DNA of 64,000 nt from CAIQQQ01 sp040399685 (GCA_040399685.1 JBBART010000018.1:1-64000), one strand, 5' to 3'; shown: positions 8,876-17,760, numbered from the stretch's first letter. Notes: generated by a model from the letters alone, not told the origin. A program made the numbers and translations.

Positions 8876-9780
8876 GGGGCGACCTCCGGAAACCGGGCGA
8901 GCCAGTGCAGGGCAATCTCGTCACGTCGTGCCATCCACGCGCCGCCCCGGTCGCGCATGTGGCGCAGCACCCGCTCCAGCCCGGCGATGCGGCCGGCGCG
9001 GCCGATCATGCGCAGATGCAGCCCCACCGACAACATGCGCGCTGCGTGTTCGCCCTCGATCCAGAGTTGGTCGTAAGCGTCGATCACGTATTCGGCGAAC
9101 TGGGCGGCGGTGGTGAAGCGCTGCATGCCCTGGTGGAAATGCATGTCGTTGGTGTCGAAACTATAGGGCAGCACCAGATGCCTGCGCCCGGCGGCGGAGA
9201 CGAACACCGGCAGGTCGTCGTTGTAGCCGTCGCTGTCATAGAGAAACCCGCCATGTTCCAGCAGCAGCCGGCGCGTGTTGGCGGACGGGGCGGAGCGGGT
9301 GTGCCAGCCGCGCGGGGCGGTGCCGGTGGCGTCCTTGATCGCCTGGCAGGCGCGGGCGATGGTGATGCGTTCATCGGCTTCGGCCATGCCGGCATGGCGT
9401 TCCCAGCGCCAGCCATGGCACGCGACCTCATGCCCACGCGCCACGGCGTCCTGCGCCAGCCAGGGCGAGCGCGCGACGGCCCTGCCGCAGGCGTTGAGTG
9501 TGCTGCGGGCGCCATAGGCATCAAGCAGCTTCATGATCCGCCAATAGCCGACGCGGGTGCCGTATTCGAAATGGCTGTCCCGGCAGGGGTCTATGACGTC
9601 GCGCACTTCGTCGGTCACCTCATAGACCGCCTCGTTGCGCTCATCGCCATCGATGATGGACAGCTCGGCGCCTTCCTCGACATTGACGACGAACGAGACC
9701 GCCACCCGCGCCCCGCCAGGCCAACTGGGGGGCGGTGGGGTGGCGCCGTGGCCCAGGAAATCACGTTCTGCCGACATCAT
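8872..9780 (-). CDS. PuuE-like allantoinase (polysaccharide deacetylase fold)
   Basis: The 302-residue enzyme is of the NodB/polysaccharide deacetylase superfamily. VAVSFVVNVEEGAELSIIDGD, HFEYGTRVGYWRIMKLLDAY, VARGHEVACHGWRWERH and YDSDGYNDDLPVF match PuuE, the cofactor-independent allantoinase, rather than chitin or peptidoglycan deacetylases. It has no signal peptide. The start is placed at 9780, where ATGA overlaps the permease stop; ATG at 9777 is equally possible. A far longer ORF reaching 10614 is only the antisense-frame extension through the permease. With the racemase downstream and a transporter upstream it points to import and ring opening of allantoin or a similar ureide. The exact substrate is inferred. 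Confidence 0.85.
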   Translation of the reverse strand: MMSAERDFLGHGATPPPPSWPGGARVAVSFVVNVEEGAELSIIDGDERNEAVYEVTDEVRDVIDPCRDSHFEYGTRVGYWRIMKLLDAYGARSTLNACGRAVARSPWLAQDAVARGHEVACHGWRWERHAGMAEADERITIARACQAIKDATGTAPRGWHTRSAPSANTRRLLLEHGGFLYDSDGYNDDLPVFVSAAGRRHLVLPYSFDTNDMHFHQGMQRFTTAAQFAEYVIDAYDQLWIEGEHAARMLSVGLHLRMIGRAGRIAGLERVLRHMRDRGGAWMARRDEIALHWLARFPEVAP

Positions 9781-10571
9781 ACCCCTGCCATCCGGTTCAG
9801 CCCCACCAGACGGTCGCCGGCGATCAGCACCAGCATTGTCAGGCCGATGATGATGGCGGAAATGGCCGCGACGGTGGGGTCGGGCGATTCGCCCAGATAT
9901 TGCAACAATTGGATCGGCAACGTGCGGTGATAGACATCGGTGAGGAAGATCGACACCGGGTAGTTGTCCACCGAAGCCAGGAAGCCGAACAACGCGCCGG
10001 TGATGAAGGACGGCGCCAGCACCGGCACCATCACCTGCAGCACGGCACGCGGATACGACAGGCCCAGCGTGCGGGCGGCGTCGATCAGGGCGAAGTCGAA
10101 CCGCGCCAGCCCTGCTGTGAGTGTGCGCATCACGAAGGGCAGCACGATGACGATATGCGCCAGCAACAAGCTCGGCAGAGCGGCGCGCAGTCCCAGCATG
10201 CGGAAATATTGCAGCATGGCGATGCCAAGCACGAGGCCCGGCAGCATCAGCGGCGAGATGAGGAAGGTGGCGATGGTCTCGCGCCCCCAGAACCGCCCGC
10301 GCGCCACCGAGATGGCCGCCAGTGTTCCCAGCAGCAGCGAGATCGCCGTCGCCACGCTCGCCACTTCCAGCGTCAGCACAACGGACTCGACCAGCCCGTC
10401 CAGCCGCCCGACGCGCTGATACCAGGACAGCGTCAGCCGGTCCGTCGGCAGGGAGAAAACCGGCGAGGGCGACAGCGACACCAGGATGGTGACAACCAGC
10501 GGCGCCAGCAGGAACACCACCGATGCCGCCAGCATCACCCAGGCGACGACGCGTGCAAGGATGCGGATCAT
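9777..10571 (-). CDS. ABC transporter permease (PotC-like)
   Basis: The 264-residue inner-membrane permease has about six hydrophobic helices, from VVAWVMLAASVVFLLAPLVVTIL to IIIGLTMLVLIAGDRL. The cytoplasmic EAA loop reads LIDAARTLGLSYPRAVLQVMVPVL (about residues 160-183). It is the second of the paired permeases of a spermidine/putrescine-type importer, although family members carry many small organic substrates. It overlaps both neighbours by 4 bases, a sign of translational coupling. Confidence 0.88.
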   Translation of the reverse strand: MIRILARVVAWVMLAASVVFLLAPLVVTILVSLSPSPVFSLPTDRLTLSWYQRVGRLDGLVESVVLTLEVASVATAISLLLGTLAAISVARGRFWGRETIATFLISPLMLPGLVLGIAMLQYFRMLGLRAALPSLLLAHIVIVLPFVMRTLTAGLARFDFALIDAARTLGLSYPRAVLQVMVPVLAPSFITGALFGFLASVDNYPVSIFLTDVYHRTLPIQLLQYLGESPDPTVAAISAIIIGLTMLVLIAGDRLVGLNRMAGV

Positions 10572-11389
10572 GCGGCCTCCGACCGGCGGCCCAGCCGCAC
10601 GCTGGCCACCACAACCAGCAACGACATCACCAGCAGCACCACGCCGGCCACCGATCCGCGCTGCGGGTCCTGCAAGTAGAGGAACGCGGTGGCGATGGTG
10701 GTGGGCAGGGTTTGATAGGCGTCACCCATCAGCAAGGTGGGGATGACATAGGCGGCGATGGACAGCGAGAACACCAATGTTCCTCCGGCGATGATGCCCG
10801 GCATGGTCAGCGGCAGCACCACGCGCAGGAAGCAATAGATCGGCCCGCCCCCCAGCGTCGCGCCGGCCTCGGCCAGACGCGGGTCCAACTGGCGGATGCT
10901 GGCGAACAGCGGCAGCACCATGAACGGCAGGAAGATGTTGGTGATGCCGATCAGCAGCCCGGTTTCGGTGAACAGCAGCCGGATCGGGGCGGATGTCAGC
11001 CCCATGCCCTGCAACGCCAGATTGATCACGCCGTTCGCCCGCAGCAGCACCGTCCAGCCGAACGCCTTGACGATGACACTCAGCGACAGCGGCAACAGCA
11101 GGCACGCCACCAGCACCGATTGCAGCCAGCCGCGCGCCCAGGCCAGCGCAACGGCGGCGGGATAGCCGACGATCAGGCAGATCGCGGTGGCGAGCGTGGC
11201 CAGCCGCACCGTGCGCAGCACCACGCTCCAGGCATAGGCGCTGCCGAAGAAGCTGGTGTAGCCGGTGAGGCTCCAGCCGTCGCGGCCGTGGAAGCTCTCC
11301 ACCAGCAACAAGCTCAGCGGCAGCGCGAACAGCAGCAGGCAGGCGAGGGTGGCGGGCACCGACAGCCAGAAGATCCCAAACCGGCTCAT
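10568..11389 (-). CDS. ABC transporter permease (PotB-like)
   Basis: This 273-residue membrane protein starts with a long hydrophobic helix (FWLSVPATLACLLLFALPLSLLLV) and has about six helices. The EAA loop is LAEAGATLGGGPIYCFLRVVLPL (about residues 170-192). It is the first permease of the operon and overlaps the ATPase gene upstream and the second permease downstream by 4 bases each. The periplasmic loop DGWSLTGYTSFF is typical of PotB-type subunits. Confidence 0.88.
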   Translation of the reverse strand: MSRFGIFWLSVPATLACLLLFALPLSLLLVESFHGRDGWSLTGYTSFFGSAYAWSVVLRTVRLATLATAICLIVGYPAAVALAWARGWLQSVLVACLLLPLSLSVIVKAFGWTVLLRANGVINLALQGMGLTSAPIRLLFTETGLLIGITNIFLPFMVLPLFASIRQLDPRLAEAGATLGGGPIYCFLRVVLPLTMPGIIAGGTLVFSLSIAAYVIPTLLMGDAYQTLPTTIATAFLYLQDPQRGSVAGVVLLVMSLLVVVASVRLGRRSEAA

Positions 11390-12459
11390 GCGGGTGGCGC
11401 CGGATAGAGCAACGCGTTGTCGGTGCGCCAGGCGATGGCAATGGCCTCGCCGGTGGTGGTGGCGACGTCGGCGGACAATTCAACCGTGGCGCGGTCCTGC
11501 CCCTGCATGGCGCCGTGCAGCAAGCAGCGGCTGCCGAGGAACGTGCGTGCGGCGATCGGCAGCGACACGCCGGTCCATGCCGGCGTTGGCGGTGCGCCCA
11601 GCACGATGCGCTCCGGCCGAATGGCCACCATGGCGCGGGAGCCGCGCAGCATGTGGCCGGGTGCCTCGATCACGCCGTAGGCGGTGCGCACCGTCACGCT
11701 GGTGGATTTTTCCTCCACCACCTCGCCGTGCAGCACCGTGGCCTGTCCCACGAAATCCAGCACGAAGGGCGTTGTCGGCCGGTCATAGATCACCTGCGGG
11801 GTGGCCAGTTGTTCGATCAGTCCCGCGTTCATCACCGCAATCCGGTCAGACAGTGCCAGCGCCTCCTCCTGGTCGTGCGTCACGAAGATCGCCGTCATGC
11901 CAAGCTGTCGCAGCAGGCTGCGCAGTTCCACCTGCATCGTCTCTCGCAACTTGCGGTCGAGGGCGGAGAGCGGTTCGTCCAGCAGCACCAGATCCGGGCT
12001 GACCGCCAAGGCGCGCGCGATGGCCACGCGCTGCTGCTGGCCGCCGGAGAGTTGCGCCACCGAGCGTCCCGCCAGATGGCCCAGCTGCACAAGGGCGAGC
12101 AACTCATCCACCCGCGGCGCGATGCTGTCTTTCGGGCGCCGGCGGGCGCGCAGCCCGAAGGCCACGTTCTCGGCCACCGTCAGATGCGGGAACAGCGCGT
12201 AGTTCTGGAACACAACACCCACATTGCGGCGGTGCGGCGCCAAGCCTGCCAAATCCTGACCGCCGAGCAACACGCGGCCCTGGTCCGGGGCGAGCAGCCC
12301 GGCCAGGATGCGCAGCAACGTGGTCTTGCCGCAGCCGGAAGGCCCCAGCAGCGAGACGAACTCACCCCGCCCGACGGTGAGCGTGATGTCGTCCAGCACC
12401 ATCGCCTGGCGGAAACGCTTGGCGACGCCTTCGATCCGCAGATGGCCCGGCTCCGCCAT
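11386..12459 (-). CDS. ABC transporter ATP-binding protein (PotA-like)
   Basis: The 357-residue ATPase drives the importer. The Walker A motif is GPSGCGKTT, the Q-loop is VFQNYALFPHLTV, the signature is LSGGQQQRVAIARAL, Walker B is LVLLDEPLSALD and the H-loop is IFVTHDQEEA. The C-terminal TOBE-type regulatory domain runs from about residue 240 (YDRPTTPFVLDFVG). The start at 12459 (MAEPGHLRIEGVAKRF) leaves a 5-base gap after the binding-protein gene; an in-frame ATG at 12498 would overlap it by 34 bases and add a non-conserved leader. It is coupled to the permease gene downstream by a 4-base overlap. Confidence 0.93.
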   Translation of the reverse strand: MAEPGHLRIEGVAKRFRQAMVLDDITLTVGRGEFVSLLGPSGCGKTTLLRILAGLLAPDQGRVLLGGQDLAGLAPHRRNVGVVFQNYALFPHLTVAENVAFGLRARRRPKDSIAPRVDELLALVQLGHLAGRSVAQLSGGQQQRVAIARALAVSPDLVLLDEPLSALDRKLRETMQVELRSLLRQLGMTAIFVTHDQEEALALSDRIAVMNAGLIEQLATPQVIYDRPTTPFVLDFVGQATVLHGEVVEEKSTSVTVRTAYGVIEAPGHMLRGSRAMVAIRPERIVLGAPPTPAWTGVSLPIAARTFLGSRCLLHGAMQGQDRATVELSADVATTTGEAIAIAWRTDNALLYPAPPA

Positions 12460-12464
12460 GGATG

Positions 12465-13502
12465 TCAGCCCATCACCTGGTTCCATTTCTGGATCCACGC
12501 CTCACGGTTCTTGTTGACGTGGCCCCAATCCGGCACGAACGGATCGGCCGGCACCTGGAATCCGGCCGGAATCTTGGCGGCCGTGTTGGTCGGCAGCACG
12601 AAGGATTTCTCGACCAGGATGCTTTGGATCTCGGGGCTCAGATAGGCGTCGATGAACGCATCGGCCATTGCCTCGTTCGGCCCGCCCTTTACCTTGCAAA
12701 TGCCGGACGGCATCGCGAACACGCCCTCCTTCGGGGCCGACAGCCCCACCGGCGCGCCGGCGGCGGCGCGAATGAGGGTGTAGCTGGAGAACTGGCCCGC
12801 CATCATCGACGCCTCGCCGGATTCCAGCAGGTTCTCGGCCTGGGGCTGGTTGGTATAGACCGTCAGCACGTTCGGCTTCAGGCTGGCGAGCTTCTTGAAC
12901 CCGGCATCGGCATCGAACTGCGCCTCGGCGAAAGGCTTGCCGGTTTCCAGATGCGACGCCACCAGCAGCATCCACAGCCCCTCGGTGTTCTGCAACGACG
13001 GCACGATCACCTTGCCCTTGTTCGCAGGTTCGAACAGCGCGGCATAGCTGGCCACGCCCTTCGGCATCGCCGTGGTGTTATAGGCCACGCCGGCCCAGGG
13101 CTGCTGATAGTTGGCCCATGCGCCATCGAGATGCACGGCCGATGGCTTGATCTTGCCGAGGTTCGGCACGGCGGACGGGGTGAGTTTGGCGATCAGGCCT
13201 TCCTCCCATCCAAGCTGCATGATCGGGTCGTCCATCAGCACCACGGACATGCGTGGTGCCGCACGGTCGGCGCGCATCTTCTCCAGGTTGACGAGCGAGC
13301 GCGTGCCGTCGAACACGATCTTCATGCCGTGCATCTTCTCGATGACCGGGAAGACGAATTCTTTCATGTAGCCGGACATTCCAGCAGCGCCGCCGACCAC
13401 CAGGTCACGGGACTGGGCCCGGACGATGGCGGGGCAGGCGAGCAGCGCGGTGCTGGCAGCGGTGGCCTGGAGCATATGTCTGCGCGTGAATGTCGCGGTC
13501 AT
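12465..13502 (-). CDS. ABC transporter substrate-binding protein (spermidine/putrescine type)
   Basis: The 345-residue periplasmic binding protein starts MTATFTRRHMLQATAASTAL and has a Tat/Sec leader ending near CPAIVRAQ. The chosen ATG at 13502 gives the signal peptide; the ORF is open to 13607 but that extension has no leader. Conserved features include LVVGGAAGMSGYMKEFVFP at the mature N-terminus and LSPEIQSILVEKSFVLPTN near the C-terminus, typical of family 1/PotD-like receptors. It is the first gene of the six-gene minus-strand operon (receptor, ATPase, two permeases, allantoinase-like, racemase-like), whose substrate is probably a small nitrogen compound. Confidence 0.88.
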   Translation of the reverse strand: MTATFTRRHMLQATAASTALLACPAIVRAQSRDLVVGGAAGMSGYMKEFVFPVIEKMHGMKIVFDGTRSLVNLEKMRADRAAPRMSVVLMDDPIMQLGWEEGLIAKLTPSAVPNLGKIKPSAVHLDGAWANYQQPWAGVAYNTTAMPKGVASYAALFEPANKGKVIVPSLQNTEGLWMLLVASHLETGKPFAEAQFDADAGFKKLASLKPNVLTVYTNQPQAENLLESGEASMMAGQFSSYTLIRAAAGAPVGLSAPKEGVFAMPSGICKVKGGPNEAMADAFIDAYLSPEIQSILVEKSFVLPTNTAAKIPAGFQVPADPFVPDWGHVNKNREAWIQKWNQVMG

Positions 13503-13592
13503 GGCGGTTCCCTTCAACGAACGTGACGGGATGGTTCGCAAAGGACGTGCCACGCCCAAACATGCCCCTGCTGGGCCGAAGGGCCATGAAGA

Positions 13593-13677
13593 TTGCATGC
13601 AATCCATGCATTTTGGTCGTTAAAGTGGCACAAAATGCCAGTTTATTGACAGAAAATGCATGGTCATGGTGTATGTT
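13593..13677. promoter_or_regulatory. Divergent control region with ATGCAT-type palindromes
   Basis: Between the transporter operon (minus) and the HTH-GntR regulator (plus) lie three related sites. TTGCATGCAA at 13593-13602 is a perfect 10-base palindrome. CCATGCATTTT at 13604-13614 and AAAATGCATGG at 13653-13663 are exact inverted copies of one another, 38 bases apart. A TTGACA hexamer at 13646-13651, a plausible -35 box for the regulator, abuts the last copy. The arrangement fits an autoregulated divergent operator bound by the adjacent regulator; binding is inferred. Confidence 0.5.
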
Positions 13678-13709
13678 CACTATAGTCGTTCCTGGCTGGA
13701 GAAACGTCA

Positions 13710-14753
13710 ATGGCTGAATCAACCGGCCTCGCCGAACGGCTGGCCTGGGTGCGGCAATTCGAGCAGACGGCGGATGCCGGTGCCGTCTGCCGGCAATTCG
13801 ATATTTCCCGCGCGACGCTGCGCAAATGGTGGGGACGGTATGAGGCGTCGGGCGTGGCGGGGCTTCAGGATGTCAGCCGCACGCCGCGCCAATCGCCCGG
13901 CCGCAAGGTGTTCGCCCCGGAAGCGGCGCTGATCGAGGCGATGCGGGCAGCGGGGCTCGGACTGGCGCGCATCCGCAGCGCCATGTTGGCCGAGCATGGG
14001 CTGAACATCTCGGTTCCCACCATCCGCAAGGTGCTCCAGCGCGCATCCGGTGCTGAGGTTTCAGGTCCACCGACCCGCCAGGGCAAGGCGGGCAAGGTGC
14101 CCAGCCTGTTCGCCGCCGCCTTGCCGGATGATTCATTGTCGCGCCTGCTGGCGGCCGATATCACGCGGGGATTGCTGCGACCGGGTGAGCGTTTGACGGA
14201 GGAAGCTCTCAGCCAGCGCTACCGGGCCGGACGTACCCGCATTCGCCAGGCGTTGCGGTCGTTGGCGATGCTGGGTCTGGTGGTGATCGAGCGCAACCGG
14301 GGCGCCATCGTCGCCACCCCATCGCATCAGGAGGTGGCGGACGCCTATGCGGCGCGCAGCGTCATCGAGCAATGCATCGTCATTGCGGTGGCCTGCCACC
14401 ACACGCCGGAGCAGATTGACCTGCTTGAACAGCACCTCATCTGGCAGATCGAGGCCGAAAAACGGGGCGACAAGGTGGAACTGGTCCATCTGTTGACCGA
14501 GTTTCACCTGCTGCTGGCCTCGTTCTGCAGCAACCAGTTCTTGCGGAATTTCGTCGAAACCCTGGCTTCGATGACCTCGCTGGCGGTGTTGCTCTACGAC
14601 CAGTCCGCGAACCCGTCCTGCGCGATCGCCGAGCACCGGGTTCTGATCGAGAACATCCGGCAGGGAAACGGTGCGGCCGCGGCGGCGTTGATGGCCAGCC
14701 ATCTCGGCCACAACCATCATCGCCTGGATTTGCCGCCGATGCGTCACACCTGA
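13710..14753 (+). CDS. Transcriptional regulator: transposase-type HTH fused to GntR/FCD protein
   Basis: The 347-residue protein has two DNA-binding parts. Residues about 5-110 (GLAERLAWVRQFEQTADAGA, then VCRQFDISRATLRKWWGRYEASG...GLARIRSAMLAEHGLNISVPTIRKVL) are a double helix-turn-helix of the kind found at the N-terminus of IS481/IS630/Mu-type transposases. After a linker (GPPTRQGKAGKVPS) residues about 140-205 form a GntR winged helix (LLRPGERLTEEALSQRYRAG, RTRIRQALRSLAMLGLVVIE). Residues about 210-335 form the all-helical FCD effector domain (EVADAYAARSVIEQ...EFHLLLASFCSN...EHRVLIENI). FadR-subfamily GntR regulators usually repress catabolic or transport genes and respond to a small acid. 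It is divergent from the ureide-type transporter operon and is its probable regulator. Confidence 0.85.
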   Translation: MAESTGLAERLAWVRQFEQTADAGAVCRQFDISRATLRKWWGRYEASGVAGLQDVSRTPRQSPGRKVFAPEAALIEAMRAAGLGLARIRSAMLAEHGLNISVPTIRKVLQRASGAEVSGPPTRQGKAGKVPSLFAAALPDDSLSRLLAADITRGLLRPGERLTEEALSQRYRAGRTRIRQALRSLAMLGLVVIERNRGAIVATPSHQEVADAYAARSVIEQCIVIAVACHHTPEQIDLLEQHLIWQIEAEKRGDKVELVHLLTEFHLLLASFCSNQFLRNFVETLASMTSLAVLLYDQSANPSCAIAEHRVLIENIRQGNGAAAAALMASHLGHNHHRLDLPPMRHT

Positions 14754-14838
14754 CGTCCCGGCTGGACATTCAATCTGGGTTATCCGCGATCCGTGGCCGT
14801 ATTCCGCGCTGGATTGAGGTGCCCCCGCTGCGGTTCTG

Positions 14839-15930
14839 TCAGCCGGGGGCAGCACCGACCCACATCATCGACATATCGCCGCGGATCGTTTCCTGGAGCG
14901 CAACGAGGCCATTTTCGCCGATATCCAGCAACGACAGCACGGCAGGTCGCCGCATACCGGCGGCCACCATGCGGCGACCGCCAGGAAGCAGGGCGAAGGT
15001 GCGGATATGGAGGCTGCCCGTCCGGGCATGCTGGATCAACGTCGGCGCGCCGGTTTGCGGATCGATGGAAAACACGGCGATGTCGTTCGCCCCGGCATCG
15101 TCACCGACGCGATCGCAGCGGTTTGACACATAGAGTGTTCGCCCGTCTGGATGCACATGGATGGCCCCGGCAAGCTGACCCGGGCGTTGGTCGCCGGGGT
15201 CAGCGAGCGTGCTCGTGACATGCAGCGGCGCTGCGGACAGGCCTATACCGTCCAAGCCATACACATGCAGTTCGTTCTGCCGCTCAACGGCCACATACAC
15301 AAAGGGCTGGGTTGGATGGAAATCGAGATGCCGTGGCCCGAAGCCAAACCCGCCTCCCGGCGCGGTCACGATGGCTTTGCCGAGTTTCCCGTTGTGGAAC
15401 GGCAAAATCCTGATGGCGCCGGGATCTTCCTTTTTCTCCGTCGTCGCGTCATTGCCGCGCGAGACGAGCATTACACGCCCATCTTGCGTCACGCGCACCT
15501 GGTGCGGGTATATCCCGAAATCCAGATCGTCATCCTGCGCCACCGCAGCTCCCAGGCAGCCATCCAGACCGATTTCATGCACCCCCAGTGCAGCGGGGTC
15601 GTTATAGGCGGCCAGCAGGTGCCGCCCGGACGGATCGACCGTGATGCTGATCGGGCGATTGTCGAGAGCCATGGCCGCGCCGTGCCGGCCCAGCCTGTCG
15701 CCATCCATCCGCAGCGCGATGAGCGAATGCGTGTCGCCAAACCGGCCGGGGCCACGGTTGCTCGTGGCCACATACAGGATCGGCAGGGACGGATGCGGCC
15801 ACCCGTATTGGATGGTCGCATCGAGCGTGACCGATGCCATCGCCCGCGCATCGCCATCGAGATCGAGATCGAGATCGTAACACGTCAGCTCGGCCCCTGC
15901 GGCGACGCAGATCCTGTTCGGTGAGGACAA
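14839..15930 (-). CDS. Beta-propeller lactonase (6-phosphogluconolactonase-like, Pgl/lactonase family)
   Basis: The 363-residue protein belongs to the seven-bladed lactonase family, with repeated blade motifs: LYVATSNRGPG, ISITVDPSGRHLLAAYN, GIYPHQVRVTQDGRVMLVSRG, GFGPRHLDFHPTQPFVYVAVERQNEL, IHVHPDGRTLYVSNR and IRTFALLPGGRRMVAAGM. Members hydrolyse sugar-acid lactones. The start is taken as TTG at 15930 because AAGGGAG lies seven bases upstream and the conserved region begins at once; the ORF continues open to 16182 but without conserved sequence. A hexanucleotide GATCGA-type run near 15860-15880 encodes DLDLDLD. It is divergent from two UxaA-type dehydratases, suggesting a joint sugar-acid pathway (lactone to aldonate/hexonate to dehydration). 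Confidence 0.75.
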   Translation of the reverse strand: MSSPNRICVAAGAELTCYDLDLDLDGDARAMASVTLDATIQYGWPHPSLPILYVATSNRGPGRFGDTHSLIALRMDGDRLGRHGAAMALDNRPISITVDPSGRHLLAAYNDPAALGVHEIGLDGCLGAAVAQDDDLDFGIYPHQVRVTQDGRVMLVSRGNDATTEKKEDPGAIRILPFHNGKLGKAIVTAPGGGFGFGPRHLDFHPTQPFVYVAVERQNELHVYGLDGIGLSAAPLHVTSTLADPGDQRPGQLAGAIHVHPDGRTLYVSNRCDRVGDDAGANDIAVFSIDPQTGAPTLIQHARTGSLHIRTFALLPGGRRMVAAGMRRPAVLSLLDIGENGLVALQETIRGDMSMMWVGAAPG

Positions 15931-16234
15931 AAAACGACTCCCTTTGTGCGATCTTGGACCGGATCGATATCTTATCAGCTTTGCATCGTCGCGGTTGCTG
16001 CCGGAATGACCGATGCCGGGCAGGAGAACAGCATATCGTTCTCTGGCTTGTCGTCGACAACGAAGCGACTGCGTTTCACACCGCAGGCGATCGACCTCGT
16101 CATGGTCCAACTGCCGCTCAAGTCCAGCCACTGGCCCGTGTTTTCGCCCCCGCGTCTGGACGCATGGGAACGGCAGTGCCAAAGCTGTGATCGAAGGCGG
16201 ATTCTACCGCCATGATGTCTCCGGGAGAGAAAAA

Positions 16235-17752
16235 GTGGCACAGTCCCACGGGCACGCGGTGCTTCGCGCCAGCGCACTGGACGACGTGGCGGTGGCGTTG
16301 CGGCCGATCGCTGCTGGCAGCGAAGCCGGCGGCGTTGTGGCCAGCGAGACCATACCAGCCGCCCACAAGATCGCGCTGCATGCGATTGCAGCAGGAGGGG
16401 TGGTGCGCAAATCCGGCCTGCCGATTGGCATTGCACGTGCCGATATTGCAGCCGGAGCGCTGGTCCACAGCCATAATCTATCCTTCGACGCTGCCACCGC
16501 GATACCGGCTTTGATGCAACCGAGTGCCACCCCCGCTTTGCACCCGGCCGCCACATTCCAGGGCTTCGTCCGACCTGATGGCCGCGTCGGCACGCGGAAC
16601 TTCATCGGACTGTTCGTCGTCGGCAATTGCGGCGCCACCGCCGCGCGCAAGACCGCCGACTGGTTTGACGCAGAGAAACTGGCGGCGTTTCCAAATGTCG
16701 ACGGCGTGGTGCCGTTCGTCCACGAACTCGGCTGCGGCATGGAAATGACCGGCGAGCCGATGGACCTGCTGCGCCGAACCATTTCCGGCACCATCCGCAA
16801 TCCCAACATGGCCGGTGCGGTGGTGGTGGCGCTGGGATGCGAGCGCAACAATCTCCAGGTGTTTCTGGACCAGGAGCAGCTTGAACGGGGCGACATGTTT
16901 CGCACCGTCACGATTCAGGATGTGGGCGGCATCGCCAACACGCTCGACATCGCCCGCGGCTTCATCGCCGAGATGCTGCCGCTCGCCAACCGGGCCGTGC
17001 GCCAATCCGTGCCGGTGGCGCGTCTGGTGGTGGGCGTGCAATCCGCCACGCCTGACGGCTTTTCCGGCCTGTCGGCCAATCCGGCGCTTGGGGCGGCGAT
17101 GGATCTTCTGGTGGCGCAGGGCGGCACGGTCATTCTGTCCGAAACGCCGGAGATCATCGGCATGGAACACAGCCTCGCCGCCCGCGCGGCCACGCCCGAG
17201 ATCGCGGCAGCCTTGTTGGCGCGGGTCGACTGGTGGCGCGACTACAATCGCGGCCGCGACACCCAGTTGAACGGACGCCTCAATCCCGCCAGCGCCGCCG
17301 CCGGCCTCGCCACGCTGCTGGAGAAATCCGTCGATGGCATCAGCAAGGGGGGCGCCTCGGCGCTCATGGAGGTCCGCCGTTACGCCGAGCAGGTGCAAGG
17401 CCCCGGACTGGTGTTCATGGACACGCCGGACAACGACGCCGTCGCCGTGACCGGCCAGATCGCCGGTGGTGCGATATTGATCGCCATGACCACCGGCCTC
17501 GGCACCGCCTTTGGCTCGCTGCCGGCGCCAACGTTGAAACTGGCGTCCAACACCGAAACCTTCACGCGCTTGCAGGACGACATCGATCTCAACTGCGGCG
17601 TCATGCTGGACGGTGATGTGAGTGTCGCGGAAATGGGCCGGCGGATCTTTGACGCCTTGCTGCGCCATGCCTCTGGCGAACCAACCAAGGGCGAGATCGA
17701 GGGCATGGGCGAGAATGAATTCGTGCCCTGGCCCATCGGCGTGTTCGCGTGA
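16235..17752 (+). CDS. UxaA-family altronate/galactarate dehydratase paralogue A
   Basis: The 505-residue protein of the UxaA family dehydrates hexonates such as altronate to 2-keto-3-deoxy sugar acids. An N-terminal SAF domain (about residues 1-85, ending IAAGALVHSHNL) precedes the dehydratase core. GNCGATAAR (Cys132), HELGCGME (Cys167) and VALGCERNN (Cys202) are kept. The usual QCGGSDG motif, however, is QSATPDG, and TPGYDP and TTGRGS are TPDNDA and TTGLGT. The start is GTG at 16235, eight bases after GGGAGAG. It overlaps or abuts the second paralogue (17761), which shows the opposite pattern of losses. See the finding on reciprocal cysteine loss. Confidence 0.85.
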   Translation: MAQSHGHAVLRASALDDVAVALRPIAAGSEAGGVVASETIPAAHKIALHAIAAGGVVRKSGLPIGIARADIAAGALVHSHNLSFDAATAIPALMQPSATPALHPAATFQGFVRPDGRVGTRNFIGLFVVGNCGATAARKTADWFDAEKLAAFPNVDGVVPFVHELGCGMEMTGEPMDLLRRTISGTIRNPNMAGAVVVALGCERNNLQVFLDQEQLERGDMFRTVTIQDVGGIANTLDIARGFIAEMLPLANRAVRQSVPVARLVVGVQSATPDGFSGLSANPALGAAMDLLVAQGGTVILSETPEIIGMEHSLAARAATPEIAAALLARVDWWRDYNRGRDTQLNGRLNPASAAAGLATLLEKSVDGISKGGASALMEVRRYAEQVQGPGLVFMDTPDNDAVAVTGQIAGGAILIAMTTGLGTAFGSLPAPTLKLASNTETFTRLQDDIDLNCGVMLDGDVSVAEMGRRIFDALLRHASGEPTKGEIEGMGENEFVPWPIGVFA

Positions 17753-17760
17753 GACGGGAT

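Noticed and set aside
8872..10614. A single 580-residue minus-strand ORF covering the allantoinase-like gene and the permease region
   Set aside because: The upstream 278 residues are a low-complexity shadow frame of the PotC-like permease; the conserved protein begins at 9780.
15860..15885. Hexanucleotide GATCGA-type microrepeat
   Set aside because: It encodes an in-frame DLDLDLD at the lactonase N-terminus; a short coding repeat with no further evidence of variability.
15946..16215. A plus-strand ORF in the lactonase-dehydratase divergent region
   Set aside because: It has some protein-like text but no domain and lies over the promoter region of both genes; too weak to call.
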